Source: Hygrocybe punicea (Eukaryota; Basidiomycota; Agaricomycetes; Agaricales; Hygrophoraceae). Taken from it: a stretch of 64,000 nucleotides of DNA. The position numbers and the translations under genes are program-made. The notes under the pieces are model-generated. The model searched no databases. It saw nothing but the letters and a program-made list of their open reading frames with translations, and was not told the origin of the DNA. The stretch covers positions 248,001 through 312,000 of the forward strand of contig OY744468.1 in the NCBI GenBank assembly GCA_963556145.1, read 5' to 3'. Below, in pieces: positions 1 to 9,844 of this stretch; position 1 is the stretch's first letter, and every line of letters begins with the position of its first letter.

Positions 1-67
1 NNNNNNNNNNNNNNNNNNNNNNNNNNNNNNNNNNNNNNNNNNNNNNNNNNNNNNNNNNNNNNNNNNN
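1..67. other. Assembly gap (run of N)
   Basis: The first 67 bases are undetermined. The sequence that follows is repeat-rich, which fits an assembly break in transposon DNA. Confidence 0.99.
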
Positions 68-655
68 ATTGCAAAATTTGCAATACATGACTCAGGCAAG
101 TGGCATTGAAGTGATGTCACTAGATTGTGAGGATCAGCACCACCAAATGTGGTAAAAATTATTACACAATGGTGGATCCCATCATTCAAGCACTCAGATA
201 CAATGGAATACTTGCACTTATATTGATACCACTACGTGTACTCATACACAAGGCACTTATAGTATGTGTATTAGTCAGACAAGGCATTGGAAACATGATC
301 TACTGTTGTAATTGAGCTGTGACAATTGGTCTACCATACTGCATGTGCATTAACCTTGTGTGGAAGAGTAGAAATATGTCAAGACTCTGCCATTTTTGGT
401 CATCTCCTTTTGGTGACCTGGATCAGATTCTGCAATCTCAAGTCAAGTGGGATCTACAGCATCAGTTGTGTTCCTGTACCATCTGATTGGGTCCCATGTG
501 TCAATGTCTGTCTATCATGGGTGTTGGCTCTCTTAGTGTGGTGCCCTTTGTGCCTGTATTTGCTTATCATTTTAGTTTATTATCTATCATGTATGGCCTG
601 GGGTGAAAAGTGGCACTGTGTTGGAGTAGCTGTATGTAGGTCTTGGCCACAAATT
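68..655. other. No gene seen; repeat-like AT-rich DNA
   Basis: I see no coherent gene here. The short open frames at about 127-315 and 326-658 have no recognisable domain and no intron pattern, so they are probably chance. The stretch ends at the 8-bp target duplication of the first hAT-like element. Confidence 0.5.
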
Positions 656-976
656 TAGTGTTGCCACAACTAGACTAGTCATAGTCGCGACTACATAATC
701 ACAACTATGACTAGACTATTTACACCAAAATTTTAGTAGTCATAGTTGATAGTTGCAGCTAAAGTTGCAGCTTAGCTGGTCATTGTAGTCAACTAAACTT
801 GAGAATAGTCAACTATAATTAAACAAATGTATGTTAAATCACTTATAAATACCAGAACAGACATGATATAATTTTAGTCAACTAGATAGTCATAGTTGCA
901 ACTAGCTGAGTTGCAGCTAAAATCAACTATGACTATGACTGCCAGTTGACTAGTAGTCTTAGTCGTGGCAGCACTA
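656..976. mobile_element. hAT-like non-autonomous transposon, 321 bp
   Basis: The element begins TAGTGTTGCCAC and ends with the imperfect inverse GTGGCAGCACTA. It is flanked on both sides by the same 8 bases, CACAAATT (648-655 and 977-984), the target duplication size of the hAT superfamily. It is full of the motif TAGTC/GACTA in both orientations, which looks like subterminal transposase-binding repeats. It has no coding capacity, so it would depend on a transposase elsewhere; none is in this window. Confidence 0.9.
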
Positions 977-984
977 CACAAATT

Positions 985-1241
985 ATCCACATACAATTTC
1001 CTGAAACACAGTTGTATTATTTGACACACCATCTTTTCAGAAAACATACTTCCATTTGGAATGTTTTGATTGCAATGAATGATCTTGAATCTAAATTGAG
1101 TGAGGTTCAACTCCCAGGGCAGATCGAGGGTACTCACCATCTTACCCCTCCATTGCAATGGACTCTCTGCCAGTGTAGTGTATTCTGAACAGGGACATTT
1201 GCACATCGTTTTTACCAGTGAGTCTTGTGTTACATGTTCTC
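985..1241. other. No gene seen
   Basis: This is short DNA between two hAT-like elements. It has an open frame on each strand but no recognisable domain. Confidence 0.4.
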
Positions 1242-1249
1242 GACAAGGC

Positions 1250-1450
1250 TAGTGTTGCCTCAACTCAGCTGGTCAGAAAAAGCTGATCCCGGTCTGCATT
1301 TCTGGTGCACAACCAGGTTTCTCATAGGCCTATAATTGGAAGATATAGGCAATATCTTCCAATTATAGGCCTATGAGAAACCTGGTTGTGCACCAGAAAT
1401 GCAGGACCAGGATCAGCTTTTTTCTGACCAGCTGAGTTGAGGCAACACTA
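1250..1450. mobile_element. hAT-like fold-back MITE, 201 bp
   Basis: This is a nearly perfect palindrome. Each arm is about 95 bp, begins TAGTGTTGCCTCAACTCAGC and meets its partner near 1350. The flanks carry a perfect 8-bp duplication, GACAAGGC (1242-1249 and 1451-1458). Near identity of the arms suggests recent amplification. There is no open frame. The TAGTGTTG start is shared with the 656-976 element, placing both in one hAT lineage. Confidence 0.93.
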
Positions 1451-1589
1451 GACAAGGCTACCCAATCTCCCTTCTGAAGTTGATTCTCACTTTTCCTTGT
1501 AGTAGAGCCAACATCTTACTCAGATGCACCCCCAGGATACTGAAGAGCACCACCTTTGTCTCCTCTGTCAGACACTCTAGGGATGTCAG

Positions 1590-2321
1590 GTGAGAGAGAT
1601 CACATTTTCCACACAGAAAATATATCTGTTTCAGGGCTTGGGCAGCGAGTTGAGTTCCGAGCCAAGTGTGGGAGTGGCCCCAGATTCAGATGCAAGAAAA
1701 TCATCTCTCACTGTGCTGGACTTAAATCTCAACTTCATTGGTTTGTTCAGTGCAGCAAGCAAGATGTTGGTTGGAAATGAATATGTCGCTATGCTTAAGT
1801 ACACCAAAGATGACTACCAATGCAGGAGCTGTGGGATTGTTGTGATGGGCCAACCTGGCATTGGTGAGTCCATTTGCAACATTGAGCTTACCCTTAGTAA
1901 TTCATTTGGGCTTGTAGGGAAAACTATGTTTCTCCACTATATCCTGATCAATACAATCTGAAGGCATGACCCACAGCATACCAGATGGAGAGGTGGAGAA
2001 CTTATTTGTTTCTGGGACCTGCAGATGTTCACATCTACTCAAGTGATGTACATTCAGATCCTGAGATATCACCTGGAGCTTTGGCTTTGCTTGACTCTAG
2101 TGTGATTTCAACCTCCCTGTGCAAGGAACTTTTGAGCATGGCATCAAGATTCTACATTGTTCAAGCATCTTCTCTGCAAATATGTGGGTGGAAAGAATGG
2201 AAGAAGCAAACATCTGCCAGCTTGGCTGTAATAAGGTCATGGACATGAGACAAAATGTAAATTGGTGGATGAGTTCACTGGCATTGAATATTCCTGCTAT
2301 AACTGGAAACTTTACCAGAAT
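1590..2321 (+). pseudogene. Decayed P-loop NTPase of the Crinkler-associated type
   Basis: The reading frame gives EYVAMLKYT, then SCGIVVMGQPGIG, then a consensus donor (gtgagt, 1864). After a 54-bp intron ending at 1917 it resumes GKTMFLHYIL. The two exons together form a Walker A motif, GQPGIGKT, with the intron inside it. Further on (1985-2321) come blocks resembling the C-terminal half of the family (RTYLFLGPADVHIY, ASRFYIVQASS, GWKEWKKQ), in shifted frames with stops between. Such NTPases occur in Agaricomycetes, often behind Crinkler-type headers. The gene is interrupted at 2322 by a hAT-like element and no intact downstream frame is seen. The upstream start is not resolved. Confidence 0.6.
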
Positions 2322-3281
2322 TAGGCTATTGCATGGATAATCCATGGATACATCTGAGGCTATCCATATCTGTATCCATCAATATCTGTACCCAAGCCAC
2401 AGTTACGGATATTGTCACAGATACAGATGGATCAGTAGGTATTTACCTCACATTCGGTGCACCAATGTCAATTGACATTGCGGCATGCTCATGCGAGGTA
2501 AAACAGGCCCATACCCATGGTAACCGCCCCCGTCCCAGTGATGGGTACTAAACCGCACCCATTGATGGTGGGTGCCCACGGTTTCCATGCCAGACACCTT
2601 GTGAATGCTGTGCGTGCATCAATTGATGCAGACAGGCATGTTTGTGAGGTGGTCGTGTTCATGGATGAGCCATGAGCTGTGGAAATGGGAGCATGGGTGT
2701 AGCCCACAGTCCCATCATCTGTCTTTGTGCCAGGTACCTCGCGAACAATGTTGACATGTCAGACAATGCATCAGCGTGGATTCACGAGGTGTGGTGGCTT
2801 GAGGGCTGACAGGAGGGAGGTCAGCTGTGTCATTCTGTCATATGTGTAGCAGGGTGGTGGTCCTACATGTCGTATTCATCATATGTGTTCCCATCAATGC
2901 GATCGTCCTTGTAGGCATTGGCCGTAATGTGTTTTCATGGTTGGAAACATTGAGGTTGGCTGTGAAAGTGCCTAAATCAGCCTATTATGAAAAACTACGA
3001 CAGAATTAACTATGCACCTGAAGGCCAGGATGTGGAAGCACCACAGTCCTGGCCCTTTTCCCTCTCTCCTTGTCTGTCAGCGGCATGGTTGTGGTTGTGG
3101 TCAATGTCATTGGTGATGTTGATGTGTGATGCAGGTACCGTGACACTACCCAAACAGGGACCACAGATCGCCAGATACAGATACATGGGTTGGCAGATAC
3201 CAAAAATGGTATCCGTACCCATACCCAAGGTGATCCGTATCTGTGATCTGCACTGATCCGCCAAATCCATGCATTTGCCTA
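2322..3281. mobile_element. hAT-like non-autonomous transposon, 960 bp, inside the NTPase pseudogene
   Basis: The left end TAGGCTATTGCATGGATAA mirrors the right end (reverse complement TAGGCAAATGCATGGATTT). The flanks carry a perfect 8-bp duplication, ACCAGAAT (2314-2321 and 3282-3289). Both subterminal zones are dense in GGATAC/GTATCC repeats. Open frames inside (for example 2987-3256) have no recognisable domain. The element lies in the decayed P-loop NTPase gene, so it is younger than that gene. Confidence 0.88.
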
Positions 3282-3289
3282 ACCAGAAT

Positions 3290-4840
3290 GATGTTTGAAG
3301 AGCCACCTCTTGATGTTTGGCTCATTCAGGGGATATACATAGTGAAGGGGGCAAAACTCACACAACTTACTGCCAAGTGCCGGTGTGGCACAACTTATTG
3401 AGCAGGATGTAGAAATACATGGCAAAACTGGCAAAACTGGTGACACATGTAGCTATTGATTGTGCTCTACACTACACACCGAGAGACTGTAATAAAGATG
3501 TGGGGTCCCATTTCCCACCAGTTTTATCCACATGCATGGCAATCTCCTCATTTTCTGTCAACAGCACAATGCCCCTTCTCATGTTCTCCAGCTCTGAGAG
3601 GTCAAAAACCTGATCTGAGCATCCAAATGATCTCCCTCTGCATCCTTATCCAAGTCCAGCTTGTCAAATTCAGTATCAAGCTCATCCATTGTGATGGATT
3701 CTGGACATTCAAGGTTCACATCTTGCGGTTCCATTACTAGTACATCAGGTAGTGTGAATGTATCAACAAGCTCTTGAGCTTGTTCTGCATTGATGCCTGG
3801 TGTTGCTTGTGTATGCATATGTGAATGTTGGCATTGTGTCGTTTGACCTCATTTGACAGTATCTTCATGTAGTTGCTGGTTGTAATGATTGTGGAGTGCA
3901 CCAAGAGTTTCCATATGGGAGACTGTGAGATGTGAGCACCTCACACTCTGTACACCACCAAGGTTGGAGAAGAGGCACTTGACTTCAGCTGCATGGGGGA
4001 CAATGCAGAACAGCCTGATTGTGAGGGTTGTGAGGGGATGGTCTGATGAGTACATGAGAAGCTAGCAACAGCAGTTTATTATATAAATGAGGGCAGTGAC
4101 AATGGGTTGGGTATAAACACCATCAGTAGATATACACTTTCTTATTTTGGCTTTGTGCAGCTTTGCGCATATTTATACTTTTGTCAATGGACTTTTCCTG
4201 ACTTATCAAAGCTTTTCAATTGCTGTTTGCTTATTCAATTGGACTTGTGCTTTCAAGTTGATTGATGAGTGGGGAGCATCAATAAGCAATTTCATGACTA
4301 CAATGGTCTATGTATTTGATGACATAGTAAGAATGAAAGGCACTCAGTGTCTTCTCTCCCAGTACTCCTGGCCATGTTCCATTGTCTTTGTCATCAATGC
4401 TGTCAGTGCTTTTACACAGACTGCCAAGTTCCATGTCACCTACCCAGCATCCTTGTGAGGGCATGCCAGTTCTATTGGCCATGTGTATGGTCTTTTGTGA
4501 GGGGTACAGGTTGCCAAGGTGCTTGTGAAGTTTCTTGTATGTTGAGGTCCAGATGGAGTTAACCATTGTGCTGTCATCAAATGGTCCCTTTATGTATTTG
4601 CAAGTGTCTCCCTGGCCACGTAGACCCACCGAATGTATGAATGCTTTTGTGGTGTGTTTTTGAGCTGTTGCAGTGTTCTCTCCCATCATATACAGGTCAA
4701 ATGTTCCTTGTTCAGAGCTGGGGTATAGTGTGTTAATACTGACTAAACTCTGGTTCGTGTCTGTATGTGAATTTTTACTGGGAGGGTCGGCTTGCACATC
4801 CCTGACCCATCCAGATCATGATAAATGCTGACAGTGTTCT
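3290..4840 (-). other. Unrecognised coding remnants
   Basis: Minus-strand open frames at 4279-4797 (172 codons; SSEQGTFDLYMMGENTA, LGNLYPSQKTIHM) and 3579-3818 (79 codons, acidic) look protein-like in composition but match nothing I recognise and are not joined by convincing introns. They may be remains of one old transposon gene. The plus-strand continuation of the NTPase pseudogene past 3290 is too decayed to follow. Confidence 0.3.
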
Positions 4841-5482
4841 CACGCTGTGAGGTATGGGTAGTAGTGAGGCAGTGGTGATTGGTGTAATGTGAGAACTGTT
4901 CAGTTCTCTGCTTTTGATTGTTCCAGTGTTCTATGCTCTGTACTCTGTACTCTGTTCAGGTGCTCTTTTGGGTTGCAAAGTGGAATTAATAGTCATAGAG
5001 TTGGAATGCCACTCTCATCATCACGTTGGGATGGTTGGGTGTTGGAGAACGAAGGAAGAAAGGAACTCAGACAAAGATCTTGAATCAAGGTTGGTTGGTC
5101 TCTCTTTACTACGTCTGGAACTGGACAACATCCCAAACCATCAAAGCTAGGTCACATGATCATGCCTCACTACCACTCCAATGGCTGAAATAGATGATCT
5201 GCCAAGTTCAGGAAGTCACCCAACAAGTCTTATAAGAAAAACTGTCCAAACATAGCAGGTTAGATGTATATGGTGAGACCAGGAGATCTCAGAAAAAGCT
5301 TCAAGACAGCTGGACTGAGGGATATTTCTCCCAAAGTGAACAGAGAATCTACATAAGTTCACTGGAACAGTCACAATCAGTAGTGGGGGTTCTGACATAG
5401 AACCAAGCTGACAAGGCCTTGAGCCAAGTGTTACAGCTTTGAAACACAGGAACAAAAGTCAAGGGGTTCTGCAGAAAGAGTG
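4841..5482. other. No gene seen
   Basis: The stretch is AT-rich and has only short overlapping open frames (4889-5150 plus, 5216-5579 minus). It ends at the 6-bp duplication AGAGTG flanking the fold-back element. Confidence 0.4.
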
Positions 5483-6503
5483 TATGATGTGACAAATGCA
5501 CTTTTATTATTTGTGTGATTGAGGCTGCACAGCTGTACGAATTGGAATTGTGCGGTTTCACAACTTCCTTTTTTAGCAATGCTGTATATTCACTTGCAGT
5601 TTGGGGAGATTACAAGGTTCATTTTATATACTACCTGCATACTTAGATACTTTTAGTCAACTATTAACTACATTTCAGCAAGGAGCAGTCCTCAGCACAA
5701 GAGAGAAATCAATGACCTGCCTTTTTTGGTTGCGAGGCTCATGTGATATCTAATTTGATTTGCTGCCATCATGATGGCCTGGACCCAACGATCACATCAT
5801 CACACTGGAAAATAAACAATAAACTAGTTAGCCAAGCTCAAATGGGAATGAAAATCATTAGATTAGGAAGTCCTGGAACTAATATGTAAACTAATGAAAT
5901 CAGTATTGTTTTCAGAGGTACTGAAATCAATACCTAAACTAAACAATTCAGGTAACCTGAAATGGTAACTGAAATATTTGTTTTCAGGACTATTGTCAGG
6001 ATATCCAAAACTATTGTTTTCAGCAGTGTCCTGAAACTCAATAGGAAACCTTAAATTTCAGGGTGCCCAATCTCATAAAAATAATGCCTTCAGGGCTTCC
6101 AAAATCTAAGGTTTCCTATTGAGTTTCAGGACACTGCTGAAAACAATAGTTTTGGATATCCTGACAATAGTCCTGAAAACAAATATTTCAGTTACCATTT
6201 CAGGTTACCTGAATTGTTTAGTTTAGGTATTGATTTCAGTACCTCCGAAAACAATACTGGTTTCATTAGTTTACATATTAGTTCCAGGACTTCCTAATCT
6301 AATGATTTTCATTCCCATTTGAGTTTGGCTAACTAATTTATTGAAACTATTAGTTTTGGTCCAGTTTTCAGTACAGCTGAAATTGTTTATTTTCCAGTGT
6401 GCATGCAATCAAATCTCTCCCAAAATGTGAAAACCAAACAAGGCAGCCACTGAGTTCTCCTTCTCACTGAGGCTCATTTATGCTATGCAAGCCTTGCTGA
6501 AAT

Positions 6504-6945
6504 TAGTGTATTGCGCAGGTAACCCCCGGGTATTTTTGGCTGTACCCGCACCCGCACCCGTTGTACCTGTGGGTACAATACCCATGGGTTGTACCTGTGG
6601 GTACAATACCCATGGGTTGTACCTGTGGGTACAATACCCATGGGTTGTACCTGTGGGTACAATACCCATGGGTTGTACCTGTGGGTACAATACCCATGGG
6701 TTGTACCCGTCATTTTAAGCCCCGGATCATCCAAAACAGTGAAGTATTGAGCTAGATATGCTCAAAATACTCCAATAAGGTATTTTGAGCATATCTAGCT
6801 CAATACTTGACTGTTTTGGATGATCCAGGGCTTAAAAAAAAGCTGGCGGGTCCAGGAATCCGTACCCGTACCCTACCCATACCTGTACCCATACCCGTAC
6901 CCGTGGCAAAACCCGCGGGTTTACCCGTACCCGTGCAATACACTA
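6504..6945. mobile_element. hAT-like element with internal minisatellite, nested in the fold-back
   Basis: The ends are TAGTGTATTGCGCAGG and (reversed) TAGTGTATTGCACGGG, flanked by a perfect 8-bp duplication, GCTGAAAT (6496-6503 and 6946-6953). Both subterminal zones are rich in GGGTAC/GTACCC. The interior holds a 28-bp tandem array (6561-6714) and a palindrome of about 125 bp (6714-6838). It is non-coding; the open frames over the array are by-products of the repeat. Its position inside one arm shows it is younger than the fold-back. Confidence 0.92.
6561..6714. repeat. 28-bp minisatellite, about 5.5 copies
   Basis: The unit TTGTACCTGTGGGTACAATA plus 8 more bases repeats exactly at 6561, 6589, 6617, 6645 and 6673, then ends in a variant at 6701. 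Each unit is itself partly palindromic. Confidence 0.95.
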
Positions 6946-7110
6946 GCTGAAATGTAGTTAATATTTGACTAAAAGTATCTAATTATGCAGGTAGAATATA
7001 AAATGAATCTTGTGATCTCCCCAAACTGCAAGTAAATATAACAGCATTGCTAAAAAAGGAAGTTGTGAAACCGCAAATAATAAAAGTGCATTTGGCACGT
7101 CATAAGAGTG

Positions 7111-7790
7111 GGATTCAAAGGTGCGTATCGAGTACCAAGACCTTGACTTCAAGGAGGGTGTCTAAGCCATGTGAAGACAATCATTTCCATATGAATGGCA
7201 GGTAAAAAATATTGCGACTTCGAAAATCAGCAAAGCACTTTTGTCAACTTGGCGAATGAATCGTGAGCTAATCAATGACAGCAGAGATGTAAGAGAAAAA
7301 AATGCACGGATGTTGATATATATAAAAAGATGCGAAAGCATGGGCTCAACAGTCGATAACACTACATACTATATGTCATTATAGAAGGCCAGAATATCTC
7401 TAATTCAGATCGCAAGGCGAGGATGTTGTCGTCGGTAGGAACCATACATAATAGTATTCGGGAGTTCGTGGTGTCGTTGTGTCAATAAAAGAAGGGGGTG
7501 GATACAGGCGTGCATGGTCCGAGATCCATAAAACTAGCTTGGCAGACCCAGCTGCCGGCAGATATGGGGATATCAAAGAACACTGCGACTAGGTCGGGGT
7601 ATGTATGGGTAGAAAGAGATCCTGCAGGAAAGTAATGTTTGTCGACACCAATACGCCATGGCCATATATAGAGAAAGGCAGACCTATGATGGTGATGAAG
7701 AGTGATTTTCCTGTGAAGGGCGTGCAGGTCGCTCACTAGTGCCCCATTTCAGCAACGCGAATATGTTTTGAAATGATGTGCTGGGCATCC
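7111..7790. other. 3' flank of the first membrane-protein gene; possible last exon
   Basis: No separate gene is supported. On the minus strand, the stop of the neighbouring gene overlaps a good donor (AG|GTGAGG at about 7787). An acceptor near 7710 would extend the frame to 7482. The added sequence (His-rich, then a hydrophobic stretch) is not recognisable, so this stays an alternative ending. Confidence 0.3.
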
Positions 7791-9353
7791 TCACCTTGAT
7801 TCGGTACTGATTGAGCTGTCGTTGAGTGCGGTATTGGCAGTCTCAAGGGCGGCTTTGGCAGCATCAAGTGATGACTTCACGACATCGAGGCTGGCTTTGG
7901 CAGCGAAGAAGTGACTTGGGTTCCGATAAACTTCTGAGAACCGAAGGTTTCGGCCATTGACGACCTCCTCGCGGGCGCGTGCAACCTTTTCAGTAGCCTT
8001 ACGGACATTTGGAATGTAAATAACGGTGGGAGGTGTTTTGGCAGCGAGACTTGTCGAGGGTACGTCAAGCCTGAGAAGAGCATTGGCGGAAGCAAGTCCC
8101 GCTTCGGCAGCGGTAAGGGCGGCTTCGGCGGCAGCAAAGGCATGGCTCACAGGGCTGGAAGAGGTGGTGAGGTTGGCGCGTTGGGTACTGACGAATTGAC
8201 GGGCTTGAAAAATATCTTCCGCTACCCCGTCGTAAAATATATCCCAACTCCGTCCACTTGCCCTGAGTCGTCCCCGAAGCCACCATTCCAGATAGAAGAC
8301 TACTCGTTTCCCGCGATCCGTGCCTTGAACCTTTGGCTGCATCATGTTGACCACTTCGAAGAGCGGAACAATCACGAGAACCAAGGCCAGAGTTTGGCCA
8401 AACGTCCAGACTGACTCTCCATCAGCAACCAAGGGCCTGCTTCTGTGAATCATCAGCTCTGTGTCGGCGATGAAAACTGCGCTGATGAGGGCTTGGATAA
8501 CCACTGCCATAAGGTACAATGGTCTATATGTGAACAATGTGTGGGTGGATATTGAAGTGACAGCAAAAACTACTCCTGCGCTGCATGCTCCAGCAATGGC
8601 CGTAAATATGGCAATATTGATGCCCGGTATCACCGCGATTGCGTATATCACGAGCGAAACGATGCGAAGGGACCGGTTGGTGACGGAGATGTCATGGGCG
8701 AAAACGGTCGTGAATGTTTCGGGTGTACATTCAGGATTAATCCCAAACGCAGCTATCTTAGTCCAAACCCAAATACCAAGAGAGGCGGTGGCACAAAAAT
8801 AGGTGGGGACCAAGAGAACCACTGGTAATTGCTTCACATTGGATGGCCAGAGCCTCTGCGCCCATCCTCCCAAAGATTGACTGGATCTCCAATGGATAGT
8901 GGGGAAAATGAAAATGATGAGAGCGCTTGTGGTGACCGTCCAACAGAGGTTAAGCACAATGAGGGCATGATAAACACTTAGTTCGGAGGTCGCTGCCTGG
9001 ATGAAAGTGGAAAGCAGCAGAGCGCATGCCGTGATAAGGAGATTGATGTAGACCTTGTGGAGGACCTTCTCCTCGTGAGAATCGACAAACGAATCCGATG
9101 CAAATGTGAACGCGAGAGCGAAGCTAAGGAAGCATTGGATGTAGATAGATATGCGTACACCGATGCCTGTGATGTCCGGGTTCGGGGCGATGCAATTTTG
9201 GGAGGTAAGTGGGATCGTAGAAACACTTTGTGACGCATCCCGAGAAGTCAAGAGTTGAGCAAAGAGACTGGAGTAGGGTGGGTACGCGATGGCCATGATG
9301 GAATGACTAGCAGCAATGAGCAGCAAAACGCCGAGGGTGACCTTGGACACCAT
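7791..9353 (-). CDS. Seven-TM membrane protein with Ala-rich C-terminal coil (paralogue 1)
   Basis: The frame is open for 520 codons from the Met at 9353. A longer start at 9410 is possible, but 9353 gives a clean signal peptide (MVSKVTLGVLLLIAASHSIM) and lines up with the start of the neighbouring paralogue. After the signal peptide comes GIGVRISIYIQ at the first of about seven predicted membrane helices, the last being FGQTLALVLVIVPLFEVV. A basic stretch with YLEWWLRGRLRAS follows, then about 130 residues of Ala-rich heptad-like repeats (AAAEAALTAAEAGLASA). The GIGVR motif occurs in uncharacterised fungal membrane proteins. Function unknown. The next gene is a same-strand paralogue, so the pair arose by tandem duplication. 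Confidence 0.8.
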   Translation of the reverse strand: MVSKVTLGVLLLIAASHSIMAIAYPPYSSLFAQLLTSRDASQSVSTIPLTSQNCIAPNPDITGIGVRISIYIQCFLSFALAFTFASDSFVDSHEEKVLHKVYINLLITACALLLSTFIQAATSELSVYHALIVLNLCWTVTTSALIIFIFPTIHWRSSQSLGGWAQRLWPSNVKQLPVVLLVPTYFCATASLGIWVWTKIAAFGINPECTPETFTTVFAHDISVTNRSLRIVSLVIYAIAVIPGINIAIFTAIAGACSAGVVFAVTSISTHTLFTYRPLYLMAVVIQALISAVFIADTELMIHRSRPLVADGESVWTFGQTLALVLVIVPLFEVVNMMQPKVQGTDRGKRVVFYLEWWLRGRLRASGRSWDIFYDGVAEDIFQARQFVSTQRANLTTSSSPVSHAFAAAEAALTAAEAGLASANALLRLDVPSTSLAAKTPPTVIYIPNVRKATEKVARAREEVVNGRNLRFSEVYRNPSHFFAAKASLDVVKSSLDAAKAALETANTALNDSSISTESR

Positions 9354-9844
9354 CGTGCCACTGAGGGAAGTGAACTGAAGGCGGTTGAATTCAGAAGATA
9401 GGACCTTCACAAGCAGGCATGAGACACAGCTTAGTGCATGTCTTTAATTTTATCAGGACAAGGTCGCTGTGTGGACGTGTGGCAAAAATGCGGTGACGTG
9501 GCTACATCCTCGCAAACAACTTTAACAAGAAAATAACGGAGAGAGGATCAAACTAACAACCTAGTACCGTCAATACATATGAACATATATTATCCACGCA
9601 AGATTAATAATTAAGGATCTCGTTGGACAACTAGAGTAGTTGCATTAGAGTAAAGGGAAGAGGGGATAAGACCAACATTCAAGGCGATGGATAGCAAATG
9701 ATAAACCTGTTCAGTGCCGGTCAATGATCAGTGTGTTCCGTAGCTGCCATTGAATAAGATCAACTCAAGTCACGATGAAGAACAAAGGTTTGCGTACTGG
9801 TGCGACCGGTTCAGATAACAATAGACAAGGTCAAACAAGATTCC

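Larger units (their letters stand above)
5483..7104. mobile_element. Giant fold-back element with a nested hAT-like insertion
   Basis: The two halves are reverse complements along almost their whole length. Each arm is about 580 bp and they meet near 6078. The outer ends TATGATGTGAC and (reversed) TATGACGTGCC are flanked by AGAGTG on both sides (5477-5482 and 7105-7110). The inner 300 bp of each arm (5801-6401) is the most similar. The right arm is interrupted by a hAT-like element at 6504-6945; without it the arms have nearly equal length. No coding frame is seen. The superfamily is unknown; the 6-bp duplication does not fit hAT. Confidence 0.8.

Noticed and set aside
5801..6401. A separate 601-bp CACTG-ended transposon inside the fold-back
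   Set aside because: Arm similarity continues outward past both points to 5483 and 7104, so this is the most similar core of one larger fold-back.
6478..6755. Overlapping small proteins over 6.5-6.75 kb
   Set aside because: They are translations of the 28-bp array inside a hAT-like element.
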